Shown: positions 29,381-37,942 of the stretch, in pieces
Layout: each line of letters begins with the position of its first letter
Position numbering within the stretch: position 1 is the stretch's first letter
NCBI GenBank assembly: GCA_963773875.1
Contig: CAVZCV010000014.1
Span: 186,001 to 250,000 of the forward strand
Length of the DNA stretch: 64,000 bases
Reading direction: 5' to 3'
Source: CAVTYH01 sp963773875
GTDB lineage: Bacteria > Planctomycetota > Planctomycetia > Pirellulales > JADZDJ01
The notes under the pieces: generated by a model
Database searches by the model: none
What the model was told of the DNA's origin: nothing
Seen by the model: the letters and a program-made list of their open reading frames with translations, nothing else
Program-made: the position numbers and the translations under genes

Positions 29381-31348
29381 ATGGTTCGCCCGTTCCGCAT
29401 CGTCGCAATCGCTTACATGTTGCTTGGCACAGCCACCGCCTTTGCGGCACGGCCGGCGGATCAGATCTTGCCTGCCACGACGAAAGGTTTTGTTTCAGCG
29501 CCGAACGTCGAACAGTTCATCGCCGATTTCAACAAATCGCAGCTCGGCCAGTTGGTGAACGATCCTGTGATGAAGCCGTTTGTCGAACAGCTCAAAGGGC
29601 AGTTCCGGCAGCAGGGCTTACGGCAATTGGAACAGCTTGGCCTCACATGGCAGGAACTCGATGGCGTACCAGCAGGTGAAGTGGCGCTCGCGACCATTCA
29701 AACCTCGCCCGATGACGGCGCCGTGGCGCTCGTGGTCGATGCCACTGGCCGAGTCGATCGAGCAGAAGCCGTGCTGGCGAAAATCGCGGAGCGCATGACG
29801 CGTAATGGCGCTCGCCGCTTGCCTCGCAATGCCGGCGACCCGATCGTCGCCTATCAGCTTCCCGGCGAAGCTGGCGCGAAAGGTCCGCCAGTCGCTGCGT
29901 ACTTTTTACAACAGGGCTTGTTAGTGGCGTCCGACAGCGTCGCCGTCATCGAATTAATGCTGCAATCGGTTGCCCAGCCGCGAGCCGATTCGCTCGCCAC
30001 GGTGCCAGCTTATCGCGAAATTATGGAGCGCACATGCACCGCCGCAGGCGGAATGCAGCCCGACTTACGCTGGTTCATCGAACCGTTTGGCTATGCGGAA
30101 GTGCTGCGATCAGCGTTGCCGCTGCGTGAAAAGCGCAAAGGCCCGGACTTGGTAAAGATATTCAAAAATCAAGGCTTCACGGCCATCCAAGGTGTCGGCG
30201 GCTGTGTGAACTTCTCCGCCGGACCATACCAGGTACTGCATCGCACGCTGGTGTATGCTCCCGCACTCGCCGGACGCGATGCGCAGAGCAAAGATAAATA
30301 CAACCTGGCGGCGCGCATGCTGCGCTTCATTTCCGATGGCGATCTGACGCCGCAGCCCTGGGTGCCGCGCAATCTCTCGACTTACATCACATTCAATTGG
30401 GATTTGCAAAACGCGTTCGGCGTGGCCGATACGCTCGTCGACGATATGGTCGGCGAAAAGGGCGTGTTCCACGATGTGCTCGATAGCTTGCGCGATGATC
30501 CTGAAGGTCCGAAGGTCGACATCGCGAAGAATTTGGTTCCGAATTTAACCGGCCGGGTCACGATGATCAGCGATTGCGAAACCCCGGTCGGCCCGCGCAG
30601 CGAACGGAAAGTGCTTGCCGCTGCGGTGACCAACGAACCCGTCGTTGCCGACACTGTTCGCCGGCTGATGGAAGCCGATCGCACAGCGCGCCGCCGCGAA
30701 TTCGAAGGCTACGTCATTTGGGAACTTGTCGATTGCGAATGCGAAGTGCCCGTGCTGGAAGTCGAAACCCCCGGCGGTGCAGTAACGCACTCGGAGAGCA
30801 ATACTCCGCCGCATCGCAGTCGGGAAGAACGATTTCTCTCCACAACGGCCGTTTGCGTGGCTCAGGGAAACGTGTACTTGGCATCTCACATCGAGCTGCT
30901 CAAACAAGTGCTGCAGCAATCGCGCGACCCGAATAGTTTGGCGGCAAGCGACGACTATCGGCAAATTGCCGGTCAGGCGAAGGCTCTCGGCATCGGCCCG
31001 GTCTGGCTGCGCGGCTTTTCGCGGACCGACGAAGACTTTCGTCCCACTTACGAACTGATTCGCACCGGCCAAATGCCGCAATCGGAATCGATACTGGGCA
31101 AGCTCCTGAACTCGCTGTGGGGTGAAGGGAAAGACGGCGCGATTCGTAAGCAGCGGATCGACGGCAGCACCTTGCCGGAATTCGATGCCGTACGGCGTTA
31201 CCTCGGCCCCGCTGGAACGTTCGTCTCTAGCGAAAACGATGGCTGGATGTCGATCGGATTCATGCTGGCCAAAGCGCCGATCGTGGCGGCTGACGCCCGC
31301 GGACAGACGACCGGGAAGGACAGCAAAACCGGCGCTGCGATCCGGTAA
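29381..31348 (+). CDS. Large exported protein of unknown function, planctomycete type
   Basis: The start at 29381 is supported by AAGGAG at 29366-29371 and a signal peptide (IVAIAYMLLGTATAFA). An upstream in-frame extension of 86 codons lacks both. 655 residues; LPATTKGFVSAPNVEQFIADF and LTWQELDGVPAGEVALATIQT near the start and LGPAGTFVSSENDGWMSIGFML at the end resemble secreted planctomycete proteins related to DUF3352-like families. This is a recollection of pattern, not a search. There are no catalytic motifs or membrane anchor beyond the signal. It is convergent with the esterase gene, 11 bp apart. Function unknown. Confidence 0.75.
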   Translation: MVRPFRIVAIAYMLLGTATAFAARPADQILPATTKGFVSAPNVEQFIADFNKSQLGQLVNDPVMKPFVEQLKGQFRQQGLRQLEQLGLTWQELDGVPAGEVALATIQTSPDDGAVALVVDATGRVDRAEAVLAKIAERMTRNGARRLPRNAGDPIVAYQLPGEAGAKGPPVAAYFLQQGLLVASDSVAVIELMLQSVAQPRADSLATVPAYREIMERTCTAAGGMQPDLRWFIEPFGYAEVLRSALPLREKRKGPDLVKIFKNQGFTAIQGVGGCVNFSAGPYQVLHRTLVYAPALAGRDAQSKDKYNLAARMLRFISDGDLTPQPWVPRNLSTYITFNWDLQNAFGVADTLVDDMVGEKGVFHDVLDSLRDDPEGPKVDIAKNLVPNLTGRVTMISDCETPVGPRSERKVLAAAVTNEPVVADTVRRLMEADRTARRREFEGYVIWELVDCECEVPVLEVETPGGAVTHSESNTPPHRSREERFLSTTAVCVAQGNVYLASHIELLKQVLQQSRDPNSLAASDDYRQIAGQAKALGIGPVWLRGFSRTDEDFRPTYELIRTGQMPQSESILGKLLNSLWGEGKDGAIRKQRIDGSTLPEFDAVRRYLGPAGTFVSSENDGWMSIGFMLAKAPIVAADARGQTTGKDSKTGAAIR

Positions 31349-31359
31349 GCCGCAAACGT

Positions 31360-33711
31360 CTAGTCGACTTTCGCCCAGAATGGATGGCGGCGATCGGCGC
31401 AGGTGCGCAAATCTTCTAGCAGCACACCGATATCAGGCGCGATATTCTTCGGCGCGGTCATGGGGCGTCCATTCAAGTTGACCGTGATTGGCCGGCTGAA
31501 ATCGAGCTTCATCTCCGGCGAGAGCCAGACTGTTACGTCGCCGCCCGCTTCTACCAAGATGCCATTGGCAGCAGTCATTTTCATTTTAACGTTCATGGGC
31601 TGCGGGCCTGGATGAAAGTCCCGCAGTTCGACGCACCAGAAAAAGCTGTCGAATGGCCTTTGCGTCGACGTAACAAACTCTCTGGGGAAAAAGTTGCGTT
31701 GCTTGCGACCCATCCAATCGAACAGGTGCTGAATTTCATCGAAAAAGGGCTCATGACCACGGCCTCGATATTCAACCACAGTGCAATCGAACGCCAACGC
31801 TTTCGACGAACCTAAATAGCGATCAAACTGCGGACAATTCTTGACAAATTTGTCGCCATCCATTTCGCCACACACAAAGTACAGCGGCAAGCGCTCTGCA
31901 TTCTTCCAATACAGTTGGATCGACTTGGTGAGCGTCGGCACAATCGGAATCACGCCTGCCCAAAGATCCGGATGCGAAAGTCCAATTTCCCACGCCGCCG
32001 TGGCGCCTGCCGAGTGACCGCTCAGAAACACACGATCGGTATCAATCGCGAACCGCCGGCACGCATCGCGCAGCACCGAAAGCACGGCATCATGTTCACG
32101 GGCAGTGCTTTCGAAATCTTTTTGATGATCGACCGTCCAAGCCGGCGCCACGACGATGTAGCCATGGCGTGTGGCCTGGCCATTGCGCATTGCGGGCGCA
32201 CCCTCGCGCTTGACGAAATCGCCTGCCCACCAAGCGATTTGCTGCTCCGCGGTGGTGCCGGCGCCGTTGAGCGTCACGATGCACGGATAGCGCACATGCG
32301 GATCGTATTCCGGGGGCAACTGTACAAAGTACATTACCGGCGATTCGTTCGGTAAACCCGGAATCGAGAGCTTGTAATAGCCCGGCTCGCTCTGCGGATC
32401 AGTATCCAGGGGCGGCTTCATGTGGCTGGCGAGCGCCGCGATCAGTTTCGGAGAAGCGGCTTCCTGGCCACGGATCGAATTCATCAGGGCATTTCTTTGA
32501 ATCTGAACGTCTTCTTTCAGGTAGTTGTGAAGCAGATCGCGTAATTCAACCATGGAAAGCGATACTTGCAGATTCTCGGTCGCCTCCGAGGCGCCCACGA
32601 GCCAGCCGCTAATTGCCAGTGACAGAAGCACGTCCGGCTTTATTTGAGGGTTGCCGACAAACCGCTGATAAGTCGCCATCCGATCGAGCGTTCCGACGGA
32701 GAGTTCGCCCGCGATTTCATCGATAATCGAGTTCACCTGTTTTTGCACGCCGCCCGACGGCACTTCTGAAGCAAGTTGCTTCAGCTTGTTGACGACCTCT
32801 TCGCCTTTTTTCTTCAGCTCGTTGTACTCATCGAGCTTGGCTCGCACTTGCTGCAGAATTTCGCCATCGACATTGGCGGCCGGAAAACTTTCCAGCATGC
32901 GATAGGCGAATTGATGCTGCCCGGCTTCTTTGCGCGTGTCGATTTCCTTGATAATTTGCCGGGCGCCCATCTGCTTGAGATCGTGCTGAACTTTGTCCAA
33001 GCCTTGCCGGTTGGGGAACTGCTGGATGATTTGCTTGAGCTCCGCCTCGGCATCCTGATAGCGCTCGGCTTCCAAATACAAACGTACGACCTTCAGTCGG
33101 TCGTCGGGATTATTGGGATCGATGCGTTGTTTAATGATCTTCGAGAGTGTGTTGCTCGGGATCGAACTGGTGGCGATGCGCTGATCCAGGATGTAGGTGT
33201 TGAGCTTGACTTGCAGACCTTGCACTCGGGTCCAGACCGGCGTGATTTTCGTAATGCCTTCGATGACATCGATGAGGCCGGTGGGTCCGCCGGCCATCTG
33301 GAAGCTGCGTCGACCGTGATCATCGAACGGCTTGATTGCCAGGATCGAGCCAATGCTGCCGATTCGTGCGCCGGTGGTCGCCACGGCCTGATCAATTTCG
33401 ATCTCTTCAAGTTTCGAATTCGCTGGCGCCGGTTGAACCGCAGTGACGAACTTTTGTGAAATGTACGTGTACGACAAATCGTTGTCGCACATCACGATTG
33501 GTTTGATTGCCGCACCAGCGTCATTCGGATCGGCCAACATGGCATTGAGCCGTTGGAAGCGACCATCCAATTCGCGGCCATCCTGTAGAACGACTTTGTC
33601 GGCCCGGGCAGCGCCGGCAAATAGAAATGCGATCGCCGCGAAGATTGGGACGAGCGCACGAGGCAGCACCTTCAAATGCCGCCGATAGAAGATCGATCGG
33701 CTCGTTATCAT
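31360..33711 (-). CDS. Exported protein with C-terminal alpha/beta-hydrolase (esterase) domain
   Basis: 783 residues: signal peptide (LVPIFAAIAFLFAGAARA), an N-terminal segment with DKVVLQDGRELDGRFQRL, a helical middle with TPR-like tripartite helices (about residues 205-300), then a PHB-depolymerase-type hydrolase from about residue 470. Likely triad: Ser567 in SGHSAGATAAW, Asp618 in CGEMDGDKF and His653 in GRGHEPFF. The hydrolase would cleave an ester or peptide outside the cytoplasm; the substrate is unknown. The fusion of a long scaffold part with the hydrolase is a planctomycete trait. The last about 100 residues form an extra beta-rich domain (NVKMKMTAANGILVEAGG). Confidence 0.82.
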   Translation of the reverse strand: MITSRSIFYRRHLKVLPRALVPIFAAIAFLFAGAARADKVVLQDGRELDGRFQRLNAMLADPNDAGAAIKPIVMCDNDLSYTYISQKFVTAVQPAPANSKLEEIEIDQAVATTGARIGSIGSILAIKPFDDHGRRSFQMAGGPTGLIDVIEGITKITPVWTRVQGLQVKLNTYILDQRIATSSIPSNTLSKIIKQRIDPNNPDDRLKVVRLYLEAERYQDAEAELKQIIQQFPNRQGLDKVQHDLKQMGARQIIKEIDTRKEAGQHQFAYRMLESFPAANVDGEILQQVRAKLDEYNELKKKGEEVVNKLKQLASEVPSGGVQKQVNSIIDEIAGELSVGTLDRMATYQRFVGNPQIKPDVLLSLAISGWLVGASEATENLQVSLSMVELRDLLHNYLKEDVQIQRNALMNSIRGQEAASPKLIAALASHMKPPLDTDPQSEPGYYKLSIPGLPNESPVMYFVQLPPEYDPHVRYPCIVTLNGAGTTAEQQIAWWAGDFVKREGAPAMRNGQATRHGYIVVAPAWTVDHQKDFESTAREHDAVLSVLRDACRRFAIDTDRVFLSGHSAGATAAWEIGLSHPDLWAGVIPIVPTLTKSIQLYWKNAERLPLYFVCGEMDGDKFVKNCPQFDRYLGSSKALAFDCTVVEYRGRGHEPFFDEIQHLFDWMGRKQRNFFPREFVTSTQRPFDSFFWCVELRDFHPGPQPMNVKMKMTAANGILVEAGGDVTVWLSPEMKLDFSRPITVNLNGRPMTAPKNIAPDIGVLLEDLRTCADRRHPFWAKVD

Positions 33712-33904
33712 CTCGTCTGTTCCAAAAGCGCGAGATTAGTGGCGGAACACCGCGTACATTCATTGTGACCTGTCTTGCGTGCGCCTGCAAATCCGGTTAA
33801 CAACCGAGTTACCCTTTCCGCTCGCACACGCTACGCCGGAAGCGGCTGATTGACACAAGAGGTGGCAATTCGCACAATCCGGCTAGCAAACAGGGAGCAA
33901 CATC

Positions 33905-34150
33905 GTGATTTCGCCGCGTGCCGTGGTTTGGCTGATCGTCGGAGCCCTTGGCCTTCCGATCGCGCTGTGCGTGGTGATGGGCCTCGCGCGACTGCTGGAG
34001 GCCATGCAAGATCAGGTCGGAGCAATTTGCCTGGAACGCATCAGTTTGGCGCTGGCGATTGTGTGGGTCGTCGATTTAATCGCGCTGGTGGTAATTCAGG
34101 CGATCAATTCTTTGGGCGGCCCGCCCGCGGATCGAACGCCGAAAGAATGA
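33905..34150 (+). CDS. Small two-helix membrane protein
   Basis: 81 residues from a GTG at 33905, which follows GGGAG by about 7 nt. Two transmembrane helices (AVVWLIVGALGLPIALCVVM and ISLALAIVWVVDLIALVVIQ) are separated by a short charged loop, with a proline-rich end. No family recognised. It is divergent from the esterase gene and convergent with the next small gene. Confidence 0.6.
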   Translation: MISPRAVVWLIVGALGLPIALCVVMGLARLLEAMQDQVGAICLERISLALAIVWVVDLIALVVIQAINSLGGPPADRTPKE

Positions 34151-34177
34151 CACGCAAAGCCCCGAGCGGCCGCAACA

Positions 34178-34471
34178 TTAAAACTGTTGGCCGGTTTGGA
34201 CCCACGATTCCCAAATGTTGGTCACATCGGCGCCGCCGGGTCCCGCATTGATGATGATGTTGTTGTTGCGGAATCCGCTGCGGATGTACGCCCCTTGAGG
34301 CCGGGTGTAGTACGGTCCGCCGCTCACCGCGGGCCGGCCAATCCGGACATTCGTCACCGGATCGTGGCTGTAATAAGAACGCTGGAAAATCCAGCTGTCG
34401 TCGGCGTAGGCCAATGAAGTGCAAAAACCCAATACCGCGGCGGCCACGAGCAAGCCAATCGAGCGTTTCAT
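34178..34471 (-). CDS. Small exported protein of unknown function
   Basis: 97 residues with a signal peptide (IGLLVAAAVLGFCTSLAYA). The mature part (DDSWIFQRSYYSHDPVTN, SGGPYYTRPQGAYIRSG, IINAGPGGADVTNIWESW) is tyrosine/asparagine rich and is a pattern I associate with small secreted planctomycete proteins. No ribosome binding site is evident. Function unknown. Confidence 0.65.
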   Translation of the reverse strand: MKRSIGLLVAAAVLGFCTSLAYADDSWIFQRSYYSHDPVTNVRIGRPAVSGGPYYTRPQGAYIRSGFRNNNIIINAGPGGADVTNIWESWVQTGQQF

Positions 34472-34623
34472 CGTAGAAGAACCATTGAGAAGAGGAGTCA
34501 GCGAAGGAATTTCAGCTGCTCCTTTCCATGGTAATTACGCTCGGACCAATAGCGAGCGTTTTTTGCACGCGGTGGCACAATCCAGACGCAAACACATTGG
34601 CGATGTTGCGAAATCGCAACAAA

Positions 34624-35197
34624 TCAGTTCGTCGGAGGCGTGCCACCGGTTTGGACCATCAGCTCGCCAGATTTGGCGTCGTATATGTAGAACTTTCCTG
34701 GAGGAAGTTCGGGCAATTGAATTCGGCATTCATCAAGGATTTCTTTCTTATATTCCGCAAAGTTCTTTGGATTGCGATTGTTGTGCATGGCCTTCCAAAT
34801 CTGCATCTGCTTAGGAATCTGGATGTCGAACGTAATGCGATCGCGGGCTGTGAAGAATTCGTGAACCGGTTGAGTGATCGGATCGCCGCCATAGCCCTGT
34901 CCTTGTTTTCCAACCCCGGCGGTGGCCCGCTCGAGTGTCGCGCCTTGTTGTGGTTGAGTCGCTGCATTTGAATCTGCAGGAGTTGCAGACCTCGATGCGT
35001 TTGCGTCGGCGGGCTTCGCGACTGGAATCCTTTTGATTGCCGGCTGCATCGTAAACCGGCGTTGGTACTACCGCCGCTGGCGGCCGATTGGCTTTGTCGT
35101 GCATTTCGTCGATCTCATCGCAACCGGCCACGAAGGCCATGGCGGCGGAAAACCCTGCGACATACAACGCACGATGAATCGATTGAACGATGGGCAT
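34624..35197 (-). CDS. Lipoprotein of unknown function (one frame break)
   Basis: The start at 35197 follows GGGAG by about 7 nt. The N-terminus VAGFSAAMAFVAGCDEIDE contains a lipobox (FVAGC). A frame change near 35,040 leads from PVYDAAGNQK into VAKPADANASRSATPADS, a Pro/Ala/Gln-rich spacer, then a globular C-terminal part (DRITFDIQIPKQMQIWKAMH, PGKFYIYDAKSGELMVQTGG). The joined protein is about 190 residues and would sit on the outer or inner membrane. It is upstream of another small exported-protein gene on the same strand. No function known. Confidence 0.65.
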
Positions 35198-35260
35198 GAT
35201 TGTTCTCCCTCTTCCAGTCAAAGCGCCGAACCAAGCTCGGCCGCAACCGTTGATTTCCGA

Positions 35261-36025
35261 CTATCGCAGAGCGCCCCAATCCCACTTCTGCATCGGTTTC
35301 ATCATAGCATGTTTCGTGAGATCGTAGTGCAGGGGCGTCAGCGTGATAAAGCCTTTTTCGAGCTCGGTTAAATCGGTCTCTTCTGCCCGATCGGGAACGG
35401 GCGGCCCGCCGGAGGCCCAAAAATAAGCCCGGCCGCGGGGATCGGTTCGCTTCTCGTACTTCTCGCCATACTGTTGAATGCCCATGGGAACCACGCGAAG
35501 TTGCACGTCGCGGTGCAGTGCGTTCGTGGGGATATTGAGATTGTATAAATTCGCGTGCGACCCTTGATTGGCCAGAATTTTTTCGATGACCCACAGGGCG
35601 ATATCGGCCGCTTTGTCGAATTGTGCGTGTTCATCCCATTCCAGCGATACTGCCACGCTGGTGATGCCAAAGAACGCCCCTTCAATGGCCGCCGCCACCG
35701 TGCCGCTATACAGCACGTTGATGCCGGCGTTCAGCCCGCCGTTAATGCCACTAACGACGAGATCCGGCCGCCGCGGGCAAAACTCGCTGACGCCAATTTT
35801 CACCGAATCGGCCGGGCTGCCTTCCACGGCCCAGCCGCGACGCCGCGGGCCATCGAAAATCTCTTTCACCACCAGCGGCGTGAGAAACGTGATGCTGTGC
35901 CCGACGCCGCTTTGCTCCGTGGCCGGCGCCACCACCGAAACATCGCCCAGCCGGCTTAACGCCCGTTCCATGGCGGCCAAGCCGGGGGCGTAAATGCCAT
36001 CGTCATTCGTAAGCAGAATTTGCAC
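35261..36025 (-). CDS. surE: 5'/3'-nucleotidase SurE
   Basis: A GTG at 36025 is chosen because the SurE fold begins at once (VQILLTNDDGIYAPG); a longer start at 36160 adds 45 residues with no family match. 254 residues is normal. Metal-site residues are visible in TNDDG (Asp-Asp), in the serine of ATEQSGVGHSIT and in SGINGGLNAG; YSGTVAAAIEG is the usual signature. The enzyme removes phosphate from nucleoside monophosphates. It is divergent from guaA, 227 bp between starts, so both purine-related genes share an upstream region. Confidence 0.95.
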   Translation of the reverse strand: MQILLTNDDGIYAPGLAAMERALSRLGDVSVVAPATEQSGVGHSITFLTPLVVKEIFDGPRRRGWAVEGSPADSVKIGVSEFCPRRPDLVVSGINGGLNAGINVLYSGTVAAAIEGAFFGITSVAVSLEWDEHAQFDKAADIALWVIEKILANQGSHANLYNLNIPTNALHRDVQLRVVPMGIQQYGEKYEKRTDPRGRAYFWASGGPPVPDRAEETDLTELEKGFITLTPLHYDLTKHAMMKPMQKWDWGALR

Positions 36026-36200
36026 GTCGGTTCTGTCGACTTTCCACTGCGAAGCGAAATCGTCCGTGAACGCGGGAGTTTCACTATATCGCTGCCAGCC
36101 CGGGCCGACAACGAGGCGAAAAGAGCGTCCGCGGCCGCATCCAAATCTCATACTAGCCACGCTAGCCGCTCGTGCCCGCGAGCTTTATAATCCCACTTTC

Positions 36201-36231
36201 CGCCCGAGCCAAAAATCGCCTCGGGCGTTTT
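36201..36231 (+). promoter_or_regulatory. Stem-loop with T-run in the guaA leader
   Basis: CGCCCGAG (36201-36208) pairs with CTCGGGCG (36220-36227), followed by TTTT, 22 bp before the guaA ATG. In plus orientation this looks like an intrinsic terminator or attenuator. No rightward gene ends upstream, so a leader role for guaA is possible. The conserved core of the purine riboswitch was not seen. Confidence 0.5.
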
Positions 36232-36252
36232 GCGTTTAGAGACGATCCACTT

Positions 36253-37860
36253 ATGAGCGCCACGCTTTCGCAGGCCGAAACAAAACTTGCCGGCATCGCC
36301 GATGAAAAGGTGCTGGTGCTCGATTTCGGCGCGCAGTACGTTCAACTCATTGCCCGGCGGGTGCGCGAGCAAAATGTTTACTGCGAAATTGTCCGGCACG
36401 ATATTACGCCCCAGCGCGTGCGCGAAATTGCACCAAAGGGATTGATCCTCTCCGGCGGCCCGGCCAGTGTTTACGAAACCGGCGCACCACATTGCGATCC
36501 GAAACTCTTCGACCTTGGTATCCCAGTGCTCGGCATCTGCTATGGTATGCAGTTGGTCTGCGAAGCATTGGGCGGCAAAGTTCAAAACGCGCCGGCGCGA
36601 GAGTTCGGCCGTGCGCAATGCACGATCGTGAACGGCGCTGTCGCTGGAATGGCGGAGTCGCGCGGGTTGTTCGACGGCGTGCCCAAGAATACTGAAGTGT
36701 GGATGAGCCACGGCGATCAGGTCACGAGCGTGTCCGACGATTTTCTACCGCTGGCGCGCACCGCCACTTGCCCCGTGACCGCAGTCAAACACAAACGACT
36801 GCCGATTTACGGCGTGCAGTTTCATCCGGAAGTCACGCACACGCCGGCAGGCCGAACGATCCTCGCGAATTTCTTGAAAAATGTCTGCGGTTGCCACGGC
36901 ACGTGGAAACTGGCCGATTTCGCCGACCGGACCATCGCCGAGCTCCGCGAGCATGTGGGCGACCTCCGTGTCATTTGCGGCCTCTCCGGCGGAGTCGATT
37001 CGTCCGTGGTGGCGGCGCTGTTGGCCAAAGCCATCGGTACGCAACTTTCGTGCATCCTTGTCGATAACGGCCTGTTGCGCAAAGACGAGGAAGCCGCCGT
37101 CATTCGCGAATTCACGACGCACTTCAAAACCGATCTGCACGTGGTGAAGGCCGAAGACAAATTCCTCTCGGCGCTGGCCGGCATCACGAATCCGCAGGAA
37201 AAACGTCGCCGCATCGGCCACGTGTTTATCGATTGCTTTAAAGAAGAGGCCGCGCGAATTCAAGGCGCGCACTTTTTGGCGCAGGGTACGCTGTATCCCG
37301 ATGTGATTGAAAGCGGCGCCGCCGCCGATGGACCGACGGCGAACATCAAACTGCACCACAACGTTGGTGGCTTGCCCGAAGAACTCGGCTTTGAACTGAT
37401 CGAGCCATTGCGCGATTTATTCAAAGACGAAGTGCGTCGCCTGGGGATTCAACTCGGCCTGCCGGAGGACATTGTCTGGCGGCATCCGTTCCCTGGACCC
37501 GGGCTCGCAGTTCGTTGCTTGGGCGAAGTCACCAAAGAGCGGCTCGATACGCTGCGCGAAGCCGACGCCATTGTGGTGCATGAAATCAAAGAGGCCGGCC
37601 TATATCGTCAAACCGCACAGGTGTTCGCCGTACTGCTGCCGATTCAAAGCGTCGGCGTGATGGGCGATGCGCGCACCTATGAAAACGTGCTGGCCGTGCG
37701 GGCCGTCGATACCGAAGATTTCATGACCGCCGATTGGAGCCGCTTGCCGTTCGATGTGCTCGCGAGAATTTCCACGCGCATCATCAACGAAGTGAAGGGC
37801 GTAAACCGCGTCGTCTACGACATCAGCAGCAAACCCCCCGCGACGATTGAATGGGAGTGA
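36253..37860 (+). CDS. guaA: GMP synthase (glutamine-hydrolysing)
   Basis: 535 residues from the ATG at 36253; the in-frame upstream codons cross the stem-loop and are not family-like. It converts XMP to GMP. Glutamine amidotransferase domain: VLDFGAQYVQLIARR, nucleophile Cys96 in GICYGMQ, and GVQFHPEV (His, Glu). ATP pyrophosphatase domain: GLSGGVDSSV. C-terminal dimerisation domain with HPFPGPGLAVRCLG and the end KPPATIEWE. Intact and of normal length. It is divergent from surE and convergent with the MFS fusion gene. Confidence 0.98.
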   Translation: MSATLSQAETKLAGIADEKVLVLDFGAQYVQLIARRVREQNVYCEIVRHDITPQRVREIAPKGLILSGGPASVYETGAPHCDPKLFDLGIPVLGICYGMQLVCEALGGKVQNAPAREFGRAQCTIVNGAVAGMAESRGLFDGVPKNTEVWMSHGDQVTSVSDDFLPLARTATCPVTAVKHKRLPIYGVQFHPEVTHTPAGRTILANFLKNVCGCHGTWKLADFADRTIAELREHVGDLRVICGLSGGVDSSVVAALLAKAIGTQLSCILVDNGLLRKDEEAAVIREFTTHFKTDLHVVKAEDKFLSALAGITNPQEKRRRIGHVFIDCFKEEAARIQGAHFLAQGTLYPDVIESGAAADGPTANIKLHHNVGGLPEELGFELIEPLRDLFKDEVRRLGIQLGLPEDIVWRHPFPGPGLAVRCLGEVTKERLDTLREADAIVVHEIKEAGLYRQTAQVFAVLLPIQSVGVMGDARTYENVLAVRAVDTEDFMTADWSRLPFDVLARISTRIINEVKGVNRVVYDISSKPPATIEWE

Positions 37861-37942
37861 TCTGGCCGATTTATCCGAGCCCCGACCGTATTTGAGCCCG
37901 ACCGTTAGGGAGCGCGTGCTTAATTGGGATCGGAAATTCGAC

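Noticed and set aside
36182..36252. Purine riboswitch in front of guaA
   Set aside because: The region has one simple hairpin and lacks the three-way junction and conserved core of that riboswitch.
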